A DNA stretch of 64,000 nt from Marinobacter salexigens (GTDB lineage: Bacteria; Pseudomonadota; Gammaproteobacteria; Pseudomonadales; Oleiphilaceae): NCBI RefSeq assembly GCF_002806945.1, contig NZ_NIHC01000010.1:1-64000 (forward strand). The letters are read 5' to 3'. The position numbers and the translations under genes are program-made. The notes under the pieces were generated by a model. That model made no database searches and was not told where the DNA came from. It saw only the letters and a list, made by a program, of their open reading frames with translations. Each line of letters starts with the position of its first letter. The stretch's first letter is position 1. This document shows positions 37,588-46,249 of the stretch, piece by piece.

Positions 37588-38554
37588 ATCCGCGATACAG
37601 GTCATAGCCTTTTTCTTTGTACCAGGCCTGCCACTTCAATTGCCGCCTCAATTTTTTCAGGCGTGATATGGACATATACGCCTTCAGGTAATCACCAAGG
37701 CCCGGTTTTGTTCTTGGAGATTCATCGAGCTTATCAGCAAAGCGGTCGTATTCTCCCGCAAGCGGATGGAAGCGCACCCTTCGCCATGGCTTGTCCCAGC
37801 CAATGTAGTGGATGATACCGGGTGATAGCGTGGCCTCGGCAATCTCGCTTTGTGGGAAGGCCGCAGTTTGCTCACTAGGCCGGTACAGCCCGGTTTGATG
37901 GTTCCACTTCAGGTGCAGGTGTTTCCACTTGTCATGAAGCACACCATTGAGCGCACATTGGTCGTTGGTGCTTATTCTGTCGGGGTTTTCCTTTTTGAAT
38001 TTGAACACTTTCTTCGGTATGCCATCGCGCCGCCAGAGATCAAGATTGATCAGTAGCATGCCGGAATTAAAGTACTCATTCTGCGGAATTCCGAGTTTCT
38101 TGTAGGTGTGGCCTGACAGGTTTTCGACAGCACCAACATGGAAATCTGAAATGTCAGTTTCCCACAATTCGATGATGTCGCCTTTGACGATCATATCGCA
38201 GTCCAGATAGAGGACTTTGTGCACGGAGTCATCAAATATTTCAGGAATGGAAATCCGGTAATAAGCCGATGAGGTTATGTGTTTGGTTGTTGGTAGGTTG
38301 TCATATCGATCACTGTTGAAAGTAACAAAATCGACACCCGCTGCGCCCAGCTTCCTGACTTCCCGGTTCATACTGTCTTTGTTTTCGTCGGATATTCCGC
38401 CATCCAGGCAAAACAGTGAGATACGCTCCGGCGCCGAGCAATTGGCCAGCAGCGAATAGAACAGAACAGTCAGGTGAGGGGCGTAATTATCATCAGAGCT
38501 TGCAATAATACCGACTGCGTCGGCTGGCAGGCTCCGGCGCTGCTCATCACTCAT
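37586..38554 (-). CDS. Glycosyltransferase family 8 (LPS core), first copy
   Basis: The 322-residue retaining glycosyltransferase has VGIIASSDDNYAPHLTVLFY at the N terminus, the metal-binding DxD in KVLYLDCDMIV (Asp118, Asp120), EYFNSGMLLINLDLWR and the HYIGWDKPW substrate region. These are GT8 features shared with WaaJ/WaaO/LgtC LPS galactosyl- and glucosyltransferases. The acceptor is unknown. It is the last gene of a minus-strand operon and overlaps the second GT8 gene by 8 bp. Confidence 0.9.
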   Translation of the reverse strand: MSDEQRRSLPADAVGIIASSDDNYAPHLTVLFYSLLANCSAPERISLFCLDGGISDENKDSMNREVRKLGAAGVDFVTFNSDRYDNLPTTKHITSSAYYRISIPEIFDDSVHKVLYLDCDMIVKGDIIELWETDISDFHVGAVENLSGHTYKKLGIPQNEYFNSGMLLINLDLWRRDGIPKKVFKFKKENPDRISTNDQCALNGVLHDKWKHLHLKWNHQTGLYRPSEQTAAFPQSEIAEATLSPGIIHYIGWDKPWRRVRFHPLAGEYDRFADKLDESPRTKPGLGDYLKAYMSISRLKKLRRQLKWQAWYKEKGYDLYRG

Positions 38555-39488
38555 GGTTGGCGTTACTCTGTTGGAAACTTTTAATATCGGATTGCCGTTT
38601 GTAGGCTTTCCAGCGCTGTCTCAAAGCGAAAAAATACTTGAGGTAGATCTTTAGCGATGCATCAGGCGCGGGGAGATCCGCCCAAGGTGTTTGTTTTACA
38701 AACGCCTTATGTTGGGTTTTGAAAGGATGAAAACAATAGATCGTCCAGGGTTTTTTCTTGCCGGTAAAATGCACAATTTCCGGGTTCAGAATCGCTCTTT
38801 CCATGCTTGTCTGCGAGTAGGAGCTGCCCTCATGATACTTTTTGACAACTTTGTATATATCAGACTGTTGATTCCACTCCGGCCCTAGCCGCAGCCAGCG
38901 GCCTCTCAGAACTGCGTTCAGGCTGCACTGGTCAACATACTGCAGTCGGTGCGCATTTTCCCTTGCGTAGTCGGTAACCTGATGATGGACTCCCTCTCGT
39001 CGCCAGCCCTCAAGATCTATTAACAGGACGCCCGAGTTAAAGTACTCAGTGCGTGGTAAGCCAATGTCCTTACAAGCTGTTGGCGACAGGTTTTCAACAG
39101 CCGCAACGAGATTGCCTTCAAGGTCTACTTGCCACAATTTCTCGAGATTGCCGAGAACCAATGTGTCGCAATCTATATAGATGATTCGCCTGATATCTGA
39201 AGGAATGTATTCGGGCAAGTTGATGCGTTGGTACACAGCCTCCCCATACCGCAGTGTGGGCAGGCCCCGGTAAAGTGCATCATCAGGTTGATGAACTTCG
39301 AGTTGGCTATTGTTCCTGCTGATGAGATCTTGCAACTTACGAATACTTGCGGACGAGATACTGCAGTTGATCAGGTGAAACGTGATCGGTGTTCCCGGCG
39401 TTGAGGTCAGCGCCGACAGCATCATGACGGCAGCGTACGGGACATAGTTTTCGTCACAGCAGGCAGCAATATGGATTCGGCGGGTCAT
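38547..39488 (-). CDS. Glycosyltransferase family 8 (LPS core), second copy
   Basis: The 313-residue product is a paralogue of its neighbour: IHIAACCDENYVPYAAVMML, DxD in IIYIDCDTLV (Asp106, Asp108), EYFNSGVLLIDLEGWRREG and HFTGKKKPW. It probably adds a hexose to the LPS core from a UDP-sugar on the cytoplasmic side. The ATG overlaps the waaL stop by four bases. The two copies are diverged enough to have different acceptors. Confidence 0.9.
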   Translation of the reverse strand: MTRRIHIAACCDENYVPYAAVMMLSALTSTPGTPITFHLINCSISSASIRKLQDLISRNNSQLEVHQPDDALYRGLPTLRYGEAVYQRINLPEYIPSDIRRIIYIDCDTLVLGNLEKLWQVDLEGNLVAAVENLSPTACKDIGLPRTEYFNSGVLLIDLEGWRREGVHHQVTDYARENAHRLQYVDQCSLNAVLRGRWLRLGPEWNQQSDIYKVVKKYHEGSSYSQTSMERAILNPEIVHFTGKKKPWTIYCFHPFKTQHKAFVKQTPWADLPAPDASLKIYLKYFFALRQRWKAYKRQSDIKSFQQSNANHE

Positions 39489-40852
39489 GGGTTTACGCCC
39501 TCATTATGTGATTGAAGATAAAAAGAGTATATAAAGCCTCCCACAACGGCATTGATATAGTGCCCTGTGGTGTAGAGGGCATACGACTCAAAAAGATTGA
39601 TGACTATCCAGAATCCGAAAAAACTGCATGCAAAAATGAAAACGTCGTTGGGCATTCGGCCTTTTCGATGGGCGATAAAGGTAGCGACTCCCATCCAGAT
39701 TACCATAGCTAATAGAATCGCTGATCCTGCTAGGCCATTAGCGACAATGGATTCAACGAATGAATTGTGTAGGTGGCCAAAACTTTTCTTGAACTGATCG
39801 GAGAAAAAAACGGATCGATTGATCAAGTCTTCGGCGCTGCCGGGCCCCCAGCCCACCAAAGGACGCTCTTTAAACCACTCCAACGCGACTCGCCAAGAAT
39901 ATAACCGAATACCATGGCTGGTACGGGGGTCGAAGCTGTAATCTTGCAGGGTGATGTATTGTTCTACAGTAAAAGTCTGGCTATTGAATAGAGCTTTGAC
40001 CCGTTCTGAAGCGCCCAGCCCAGCAAGTAAAGCGCCAAATAGGAGCAGTAACGCCACAATAAAAATAGCTTTACGTTTCTTGTTGCGACAGGATAAATCT
40101 TTTTTTCTCCACATGAGAAACGCAGCCGCCACAAGGCCAAGATTGCCGGCCACGAGAATGCCTAGCCAAGCGGCGCGAGTCTGTGTGGCGATAAACCCAG
40201 TGGCGAGCACGGCAAACGTAAGAGCGACAAGGGCGATCTTCGCACGGTGCCAACGATGTGAGCTACCCTTGATGACCCGGTCGATAAAACACACAGTGCC
40301 TATCAAGGCCGTTCCTAGGAACATAGCTGCGTGCTGGGCATTGTGGATACCAAAGTCTGTCCGTTTTCCTGCCAAGGCGTTGTTCCAGTAGCCGCTTCCG
40401 GTATTTGAAAATAAATAGACGGCCAGCCCGAGCATGCTCAAGAGCAGAAAAGCCCAGCGGTAAGGGCGCGCAATAACACCCATGCCAAGAGCAACCATGA
40501 ACACCATTATTGGCTTCATAAAATATCGTGTTTCACGGATTTCCGGATCGATGCCCGGCGGTAAGGTATAGGCGTACCATAGCCTTGCTAGAATGAGGAA
40601 ACCCAGCATTGCTATACATGCTAGGAAGAGCGGGTCATGGAGAACGCAGATCTTCAACTCTGATTTTCTGCCTGGAACCAGAGCCAGCCAGAGAAAAGCC
40701 AGAATCATTACGCTTTCGGCCCCGCGATACGCTGCGAGCACTGGGAGGTAGCAAAAGATGTAGGTTGCGAGAGCCACAACGAACAGTGCTTCGCCGTGGT
40801 TTTTCTTAAACAGCAAGGATGCGGGTGTTGATGATGGAGGGGCATTAGTCAT
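39485..40852 (-). CDS. O-antigen ligase family protein (WaaL/Wzy-like)
   Basis: The 455-residue protein has about 11-12 hydrophobic segments and a large periplasmic loop. The loop has REWFKERPLVGWGPGSAEDL-like text (EWFKERPLVGWGPGSAED) and HLHNSFVESIVANG, the conserved HxHN region of ligases; TQTRAAWLG supplies the conserved Arg. It would transfer undecaprenyl-linked glycan to lipid A-core or polymerise it. The start is taken as ATG 40852; a GTG at 40867 is an alternative. It overlaps the heptosyltransferase gene by 8 bp. Confidence 0.85.
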   Translation of the reverse strand: MTNAPPSSTPASLLFKKNHGEALFVVALATYIFCYLPVLAAYRGAESVMILAFLWLALVPGRKSELKICVLHDPLFLACIAMLGFLILARLWYAYTLPPGIDPEIRETRYFMKPIMVFMVALGMGVIARPYRWAFLLLSMLGLAVYLFSNTGSGYWNNALAGKRTDFGIHNAQHAAMFLGTALIGTVCFIDRVIKGSSHRWHRAKIALVALTFAVLATGFIATQTRAAWLGILVAGNLGLVAAAFLMWRKKDLSCRNKKRKAIFIVALLLLFGALLAGLGASERVKALFNSQTFTVEQYITLQDYSFDPRTSHGIRLYSWRVALEWFKERPLVGWGPGSAEDLINRSVFFSDQFKKSFGHLHNSFVESIVANGLAGSAILLAMVIWMGVATFIAHRKGRMPNDVFIFACSFFGFWIVINLFESYALYTTGHYINAVVGGFIYSFYLQSHNEGVNP

Positions 40853-41894
40853 TGGATGGTTTTCCACTCTGCTGCGCTATCCATTCATCAAGCGTCGCAC
40901 AGGCCTCATCCACCTCGATCAGATCCATAGCGCCCTCAAATTCCGCTTTGGCTCCCCAGCGGGCCTCATCGACAGACTTCCCTGTATATTTCTTTAGAGC
41001 TTCCGGATAACGGTTAACGCACCATTGCAGCGAATTGTATGGGCCGGAGCGGTACGGATTGCTCGCGGCAAACAAACCCAGCACATCAGTATCTACAGCG
41101 CTGGCAATGTGGGCTGGCCCTGTGTCTGGCGCAACCGCCAAATCGGCGTGAGTCAGCAGGGCCGTTAGTTGCTTCAGGGTGTCCTTGCCGCAGATGTTGT
41201 GAGCTTTTTCTTTCATTGCGGCTTCAATGGTTGCGCAGTAATCCACCTCAAATGGTGCCGGGCTCCCAACCAGAATAACCTTCATTCCATGCACTCTTAT
41301 TGCATGATCTGCCAATTGTGCATAACGCTCTGGTGGCCAGTTTCGCAATTTGTGGCTGGCACAGGGGCTGATAACCAGGTTTTTGCGCCCCCCCGCCAGA
41401 TGGGTGTGTGCAAATTGGTGGTCAGCGTCTGACAGTGGAATGTGCCAGCGGGGTGGCGCAGCCTTGAGGCCTAACGGCTCCAGAAAGCTCGCCAGACAAT
41501 CCCTGACATGCTGTTGTGGGGCTGGAGCTATCCGCTTGTTAATAAACAGGCCATGCAGGTCTTTACTGCGAGCTTTGTCGTAGCCGACTTTGACCTTTGC
41601 CGGGATCAGTGCTGCGGCCAGATTGGCTCTCAGCGCTACCTGCATGTGCAGCAGCGCATCAAACTGGCGGCCTCTTATTTTCTTTCGCAGATCCGCATAA
41701 CCCTGGCGACCAGCTTTCTTGTCGAAAATGATGAACTCCACGCCTGGCAAGTCGCCAATGAGCTTGGCTTCAAGCTTGCCAATGACCCAGGTAATGTTGA
41801 CGCCCGGTAGCTGCTCCTGAAGGCTTAGAACAACCGGGATGACGTGTGTAACGTCACCGATGGCGGATAGGCGAAGTATGCAGATAGACTTCAT
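40845..41894 (-). CDS. Glycosyltransferase family 9, heptosyltransferase-like
   Basis: The 349-residue product starts MKSICILRLSAIGDVTHVIP, as WaaC/WaaF/WaaQ-type enzymes do, and has the C-terminal donor site region HADLAVAPDTGPAHIASAVD plus SPCASHKLRNWPPERYA. It probably adds ADP-heptose to the inner core. Which heptosyltransferase it is cannot be told. It is the first gene of the minus-strand operon GT9-waaL-GT8-GT8. The ribosome binding site is weak. It is divergent from the Kdo kinase gene. Confidence 0.9.
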   Translation of the reverse strand: MKSICILRLSAIGDVTHVIPVVLSLQEQLPGVNITWVIGKLEAKLIGDLPGVEFIIFDKKAGRQGYADLRKKIRGRQFDALLHMQVALRANLAAALIPAKVKVGYDKARSKDLHGLFINKRIAPAPQQHVRDCLASFLEPLGLKAAPPRWHIPLSDADHQFAHTHLAGGRKNLVISPCASHKLRNWPPERYAQLADHAIRVHGMKVILVGSPAPFEVDYCATIEAAMKEKAHNICGKDTLKQLTALLTHADLAVAPDTGPAHIASAVDTDVLGLFAASNPYRSGPYNSLQWCVNRYPEALKKYTGKSVDEARWGAKAEFEGAMDLIEVDEACATLDEWIAQQSGKPSND

Positions 41895-42044
41895 CGAGTA
41901 TTTATCCGTTGCAGGTAAATAGACCCTTTTGTGGAGCTGAGCCCTAGTTAGTTGGTAAACTGGCCGCCATTCTATCCTACTCGTTAGTATACGTCCTACG
42001 GCGTTGGGCTAGCGGTATCTTTGGGCGAAGGCTGCCGGGGAACC

Positions 42045-42761
42045 ATGACCGAGTCTGAGAAGGTTATACGTGATGATGGTGCCGTAGCGTTAGTGCATCC
42101 AGATTACCGGGAACGAGTAAAGCTTGACTGGTTTAGTGCCAGTTACTGGGGAAAGAGTGCCCGGCAGGTCAGCAGTGGTGGCCGGGGGGGGGCTTGGTTT
42201 ATTCAAGCTGGTGATCTTGATCTGGTTCTTCGGGAGTACCGGCGAGGCGGTCTGGCAGCTCGGATTTCCCAAAAGACCTATGTTTATACTAAGGAACGGG
42301 CTGTCCGGTCTTTTTCAGAGTTTCGTCTCCTCCAAAAGCTACACGGGATGGATTTCCCAGTGCCGAAGCCCGTGGCTGCTCTGTATAAGAAAACATCTTT
42401 GATTCAATATCAGGCATCCATAATTGTAGAGCGCCTCAGGGATGCAATTACGCTTGCCGAGGTAGTAGGGAGTCTAGACACAAACGACTGGCAAAATTTA
42501 GGGGTTGTGATTCGTGCTTTTCACGAAGCTAATGTGCGGCATGCTGATCTGAACTGTTTTAATGTGATGGTTCACGATGGGCGCTTCTATCTGATTGATT
42601 TTGATAGGGGCAGGATTATGCCTGAGAATTCTGACCCGAATTGGAAAACCGCAAACCTTGAGCGCTTTGCCCGGTCACTGAGAAAGGTGGCCGGTGAGAG
42701 AATCCAGGCCAGAATCTGGGATAGTTTTATAATTGGGTACAAGAGGAGTCCTGCTGCTTGA
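42045..42761 (+). CDS. kdkA: 3-deoxy-D-manno-octulosonic acid kinase
   Basis: The 238-residue product matches KdkA/WaaP-type kinases: SGGRGGAWFI (glycine-rich loop), VLREYRRGGLAARIS, the catalytic loop HADLNCFNVMV and the metal site LIDFDRGRI. KdkA phosphorylates Kdo at position 4 of the inner core on the cytoplasmic face. GGGGA lies before ATG 42045; a TTG eight codons upstream is in frame but less likely. It begins the plus-strand operon and is coupled to the next GT4 gene. Confidence 0.92.
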   Translation: MTESEKVIRDDGAVALVHPDYRERVKLDWFSASYWGKSARQVSSGGRGGAWFIQAGDLDLVLREYRRGGLAARISQKTYVYTKERAVRSFSEFRLLQKLHGMDFPVPKPVAALYKKTSLIQYQASIIVERLRDAITLAEVVGSLDTNDWQNLGVVIRAFHEANVRHADLNCFNVMVHDGRFYLIDFDRGRIMPENSDPNWKTANLERFARSLRKVAGERIQARIWDSFIIGYKRSPAA

Positions 42762-43876
42762 CTGATATAAACCCTGAGAAGGGCCTACCGACAATACTTT
42801 GCCTCACTGATTCGTGTGACCTTCCTGAGTCTGAGTTATTTATCGGGCTAAAAAATGCGGGCTTTGATATTGATGTGATGTGTAACCCGAAAGGCCGGAA
42901 TTACCAGCGCCTGGTTGATGAGGGGCTGGTTGCGCAGCCAATGGCTCTGAAAAGTCGTTTCGATAAGGCGGGTACAGCAGCTATTCATGATCAGTTGACG
43001 AAGAAAGACTATGACATTATCCACGCATATAATCCCCGGTCTTTAGCGTGTGGGTTGCGGGCTTCAAAGGGAACCGATATACGAGTGGTGGCATATCGTG
43101 GTGTGATCGGGAATATCAGTTTCCTGAACCCGGAATCCTGGATTACGTTTCTGCACCCGCGGGTAAGCACGATTGTATGTGTGGCCGATGCGATTAAAGA
43201 TCATTTGGCAAGTTTGCGCTTTTTATGGATGCGTATACCAGATACTAAATTACGGCGTATTTATAAAGGGCATGATTTGGCTTGGTACCAAGAAACCCCG
43301 GCAGACCTTAGCGAATTTGGTATTCCGAAGGATGCTCTTGTTATCTGTTGTACCGGTCGCAACGTTCCAAGAAAGGGTGTTGATGATCTGATCAATGCGT
43401 TGGGGCTATTGCCAAAAGAGACAAACGTGCATCTGCTGCTCGTTGGTGATGTGATCGAGAACCAGGAAATAAAGTCTCTGGCAAATCAGTCCACCTTTGC
43501 GGATCGAATACACTTTACCGGTTACCGCAATGATGCTCCTGCTCTAGCTGCAGCAAGTCACGTTTTTGTGCTGCCTTCAAAAGGGAGAGAGGGGCTACCC
43601 AGGGCGGTGATTGAGGCCATGGCTTATGGGGTGGCGCCCGTTGTTACAAATGTTGGGGGGATGCCTGAGCTGGTGGAGGACGGGGTGAGTGGTCTTGTCG
43701 TGCCTCCGGAGGATCCTGAGAGTTTGGCTGCTGCCATCGCGCGCTTGATAAATGATCCTGGTCTGGCTCAAAAACTGGGAGCTTCGGCTAGAGCGCGAAT
43801 TGCCAGTGACTTTCATACGTCACAAACGGTTGCTCAAACAGCAAAACTCTACGTGGAACTGTCGGGTAGCGAATAA
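42758..43876 (+). CDS. Glycosyltransferase family 4 (LPS core)
   Basis: The 372-residue GT-B enzyme starts at TTG 42758, which overlaps the kdkA stop (TTGA), with AGAGGAG nine bases upstream. It has CCTGRNVPRKGVDDLINALG, the start of the donor-binding domain, and the EX7E-type motif REGLPRAVIEAMAYG. It has lost obvious N-terminal membrane features and is probably cytoplasmic or membrane-associated. The sugar and acceptor are unknown. Base composition looks more AT-rich than in the housekeeping genes. Confidence 0.9.
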   Translation: MTDINPEKGLPTILCLTDSCDLPESELFIGLKNAGFDIDVMCNPKGRNYQRLVDEGLVAQPMALKSRFDKAGTAAIHDQLTKKDYDIIHAYNPRSLACGLRASKGTDIRVVAYRGVIGNISFLNPESWITFLHPRVSTIVCVADAIKDHLASLRFLWMRIPDTKLRRIYKGHDLAWYQETPADLSEFGIPKDALVICCTGRNVPRKGVDDLINALGLLPKETNVHLLLVGDVIENQEIKSLANQSTFADRIHFTGYRNDAPALAAASHVFVLPSKGREGLPRAVIEAMAYGVAPVVTNVGGMPELVEDGVSGLVVPPEDPESLAAAIARLINDPGLAQKLGASARARIASDFHTSQTVAQTAKLYVELSGSE

Positions 43877-43969
43877 GGTCTGGCTTCGATTGCAGCACAC
43901 ATTAAAATCTTTTCGGACATTGGAGTAAAAGATGGGCATAGATAGTTTACATGCAGGGAAGTGTTATCA

Positions 43970-44761
43970 GTGCCCAACTCTTTAAAAAAAGCGCCTATTA
44001 AGGTGTTGGTGTTAACACTACCCCAGTCTGAGGACAGGCAAACTCGAATTGAGGCGGCCCTGACAAATGCCGGTATAGATTTCGAGTTTTTTTGGGGAGT
44101 TGACGGTAGAACGGATCGTGACCCGGTGTTTGCAATGTATGACAAGCCCAAGCGCGTTTGGCTGAAAGGTCAGCCCATGAGCCAAGGGCAGCTTGGTTGT
44201 TTTGCCAGCCATTACAATATATGGAAACGCTGTGTTGAGGAGGGCGCAAACTATGTTGTGCTCGAAGATGACGTCTTGTTTGATGCGCCCTTACTGAAGC
44301 AGTTTCTTGAAGATGCGCTTGGCTTTCCAAGACGTCTTGAATGCTTAAGGCTCTTCAAGAACAAAACACGAAACCATAAAACTACTAACCTTGGCTCTAC
44401 CGGACGCTTCGATATCCTTAGGTACACAAAAGGGCCCATGAGCACCATGGGATATTACATAACGCCAGCGGCGGCAGAAAAATTTCTTGTTGCGTCTAAC
44501 CCGATATTCTTGTCAGTGGATATCTATATGGATCGATACTGGGTGAATGGTGTCCAGTGTCTTGGTGTACAGCCTGCGATTGTGACGCATGATTATGGGT
44601 TTGAGTCCATTATCGGGTATGGCGAAAAGGTTGGCCGGCGGCCGTTGTTTGTTCGCTTAATCAGGGAGGCTTTTACTCTGACTGAAAGATTGAGACGGTT
44701 TTACTACAACCTTCGGGTGGGGAATGTGGCAATAGAAAAGAAGATCCTTGGTGATGACTGA
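43970..44761 (+). CDS. Glycosyltransferase family 25 (LPS)
   Basis: The 263-residue product belongs to the LgtB/LpsA type: VLVLTLPQSEDRQTRIEAAL, GQLGCFASHYNIWKRCVEEG, the acidic VVLEDDVLF and GPMSTMGYYITPAAAEKFL. Such enzymes add galactose or glucose to LPS. The start is taken as GTG 43970 with AGGGA ten bases upstream; a GTG three codons earlier touches that site. The 93-nt gap after the GT4 gene has no terminator. It overlaps the next gene by 8 bp. Confidence 0.88.
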   Translation: MPNSLKKAPIKVLVLTLPQSEDRQTRIEAALTNAGIDFEFFWGVDGRTDRDPVFAMYDKPKRVWLKGQPMSQGQLGCFASHYNIWKRCVEEGANYVVLEDDVLFDAPLLKQFLEDALGFPRRLECLRLFKNKTRNHKTTNLGSTGRFDILRYTKGPMSTMGYYITPAAAEKFLVASNPIFLSVDIYMDRYWVNGVQCLGVQPAIVTHDYGFESIIGYGEKVGRRPLFVRLIREAFTLTERLRRFYYNLRVGNVAIEKKILGDD

Positions 44762-45128
44762 GAGCATTCACGCTATCTGGTTAGGTAAACGTATGCCTCC
44801 GCTATCCCATGCCTGCCTGGATGACTGGAAAAAAATGGGGTTTAGCTATCAACTTTGGACGGAGGATAACCCACAGATTCGGAGCTGGATTGATAACTGC
44901 GAGTTTGCGAAGGAATGCTATGATCGTAAACTTTTCGATTTTGTTTCAGGCTATCTTCGATTGGAAGAGCTACAAAAAGAGGGAAGGCCCTACCTAGACA
45001 CTGGTGTGACAATTCGCCGTGATCCGTTTCCCCTATTTTCGGGGAGGAGCTTTGTGGCTGGTTCGTACATTCCAGTAGCAATGAGGTGGGGTTGGAGCCA
45101 GGCGTATTTAAGGGGAAAGAGTTCCTGA
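44754..45128 (+). pseudogene. Truncated GT32-type (DXD sugar-binding) glycosyltransferase
   Basis: Only 124 codons remain of a family that is usually 220-300 residues. The N terminus IHAIWLGKRMPP and LWTEDNPQIRSW fit GT32 enzymes. The catalytic DXD appears as YLDTGV: Asp82 is kept but the second Asp is Gly84. The C-terminal half is missing. Codons in the +1 frame after 45080 ([16 protein letters not shown]) look like a possible continuation, which hints at a frameshift in the GGGG run at 45088-45091. The stop overlaps the next start as TGATG, so translation passes on regardless. It could still be a small functional protein. Confidence 0.65.
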
Positions 45129-46219
45129 TGCGGCGCTATCTCTTTTTTGTTAACCAGTCCTATTCGTACTCAATTCTGCGACCACTCCAAAGCGAGATAG
45201 AGCGCCGAGGCGATGAGGCAGCCTGGTTTGTAGCAGGCTGTAGTGCAGCCCCACTCACTACTACAGAGCGGCGGTTGCTTACGGTTCGTGAGGTGCAAGA
45301 ATATAATCCTGATGCTGTATTTGTGCCAGGTGACTGGGTTCCGCCCTGGTTTCCTGGCCTCAAGGTGAAGGTTTTTCACGGTTTTCCTATTAACAAGCGT
45401 GGCGTAGATCCGGCCAAACAGTCCCATTACCGTATTCGTGGATGGTTTGATCTGTACTGCACCATGTCCGATATAGATACAGAGCGCTTTGAACAGCTTG
45501 CGATTGAAAAACCGCATTTCGCTGTGAGGAAAACCGGTTGGCCAAAGCTAGATGGTGTTATAAGGCCGAAAACGAAAAAGCAAAAAGAGGATCTGTTTTG
45601 TGAAGCATCCTTACCTGTTGTCTTCTACGCTTCCACTTTTACCAGAGGTGTAACCTCAGCCCCCGACTTATTGACCACGATCAAGGCTTTGCGGGATTCG
45701 GGGGAGTGGAACCTGGTGGTGACACTCCACCCCAAAATGCCTGAAGAGACGGCCGACCGATACCGGGCACTTCAGAGTTCGCGACTGATTTTTCTTGAAA
45801 GTACTGAGGATTTCGTCCCATACATGCGGCTGGCGGATGTTATGCTTTGCGATACCTCGTCCATCATGAATGAGTTCATGGTACTGGATATTCCGGTTGT
45901 TACCTTGCGAACCAGGATACCGGGGCCGCAGGTCATTGATGTTCAGGAACCGGAAAATGTGCCCGCGGCCTTGAATCAGGCCCTTCGGCGTGATGAGCAA
46001 CTAATTGCCAGCATGCGCCAGTATATTAAATCACTACATTCGTTTGATGACGGGCACTCGTCACCGCGGGTACTGGATGCGGTAGAGGGATTGTTTGAGA
46101 GCCCTCCGCAGCTTCAAAGAAAACCATTGAATGCCTGGCGCTGGCTCCGATTAAAGTTCAAATTCAGGAAGATACTGCGTGAGCAGGCGGATCAGGACAG
46201 GCGCGATAACTGCGCCTGA
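45128..46219 (+). CDS. CDP-glycerol glycerophosphotransferase family protein
   Basis: The 363-residue product starts [20 protein letters not shown] and has the domain features [14 protein letters not shown], the TLHPKM block and [20 protein letters not shown], the DTSS..EF motif of TagB/TagF-like GT-B enzymes. In Gram-negative LPS or capsule loci such enzymes transfer glycerol phosphate or a phospho-linked polyol. Here it may decorate the core. It is coupled to the truncated GT32 gene, with AGGGGA upstream, and is the last gene of the kdkA operon; it is convergent with the WaaL-GT2 gene. Confidence 0.83.
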   Translation: MRRYLFFVNQSYSYSILRPLQSEIERRGDEAAWFVAGCSAAPLTTTERRLLTVREVQEYNPDAVFVPGDWVPPWFPGLKVKVFHGFPINKRGVDPAKQSHYRIRGWFDLYCTMSDIDTERFEQLAIEKPHFAVRKTGWPKLDGVIRPKTKKQKEDLFCEASLPVVFYASTFTRGVTSAPDLLTTIKALRDSGEWNLVVTLHPKMPEETADRYRALQSSRLIFLESTEDFVPYMRLADVMLCDTSSIMNEFMVLDIPVVTLRTRIPGPQVIDVQEPENVPAALNQALRRDEQLIASMRQYIKSLHSFDDGHSSPRVLDAVEGLFESPPQLQRKPLNAWRWLRLKFKFRKILREQADQDRRDNCA

Positions 46220-46249
46220 GCCACCCGCAACCCCTGGCTGAGCCTTCTT

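Noticed and set aside
41999..42030. ops/JUMPstart (RfaH) element before the LPS operon, suggested by GCGGTA in CTAGCGGTATC
   Set aside because: It lacks the GGCGGTAGCGT core and the rest of JUMPstart.
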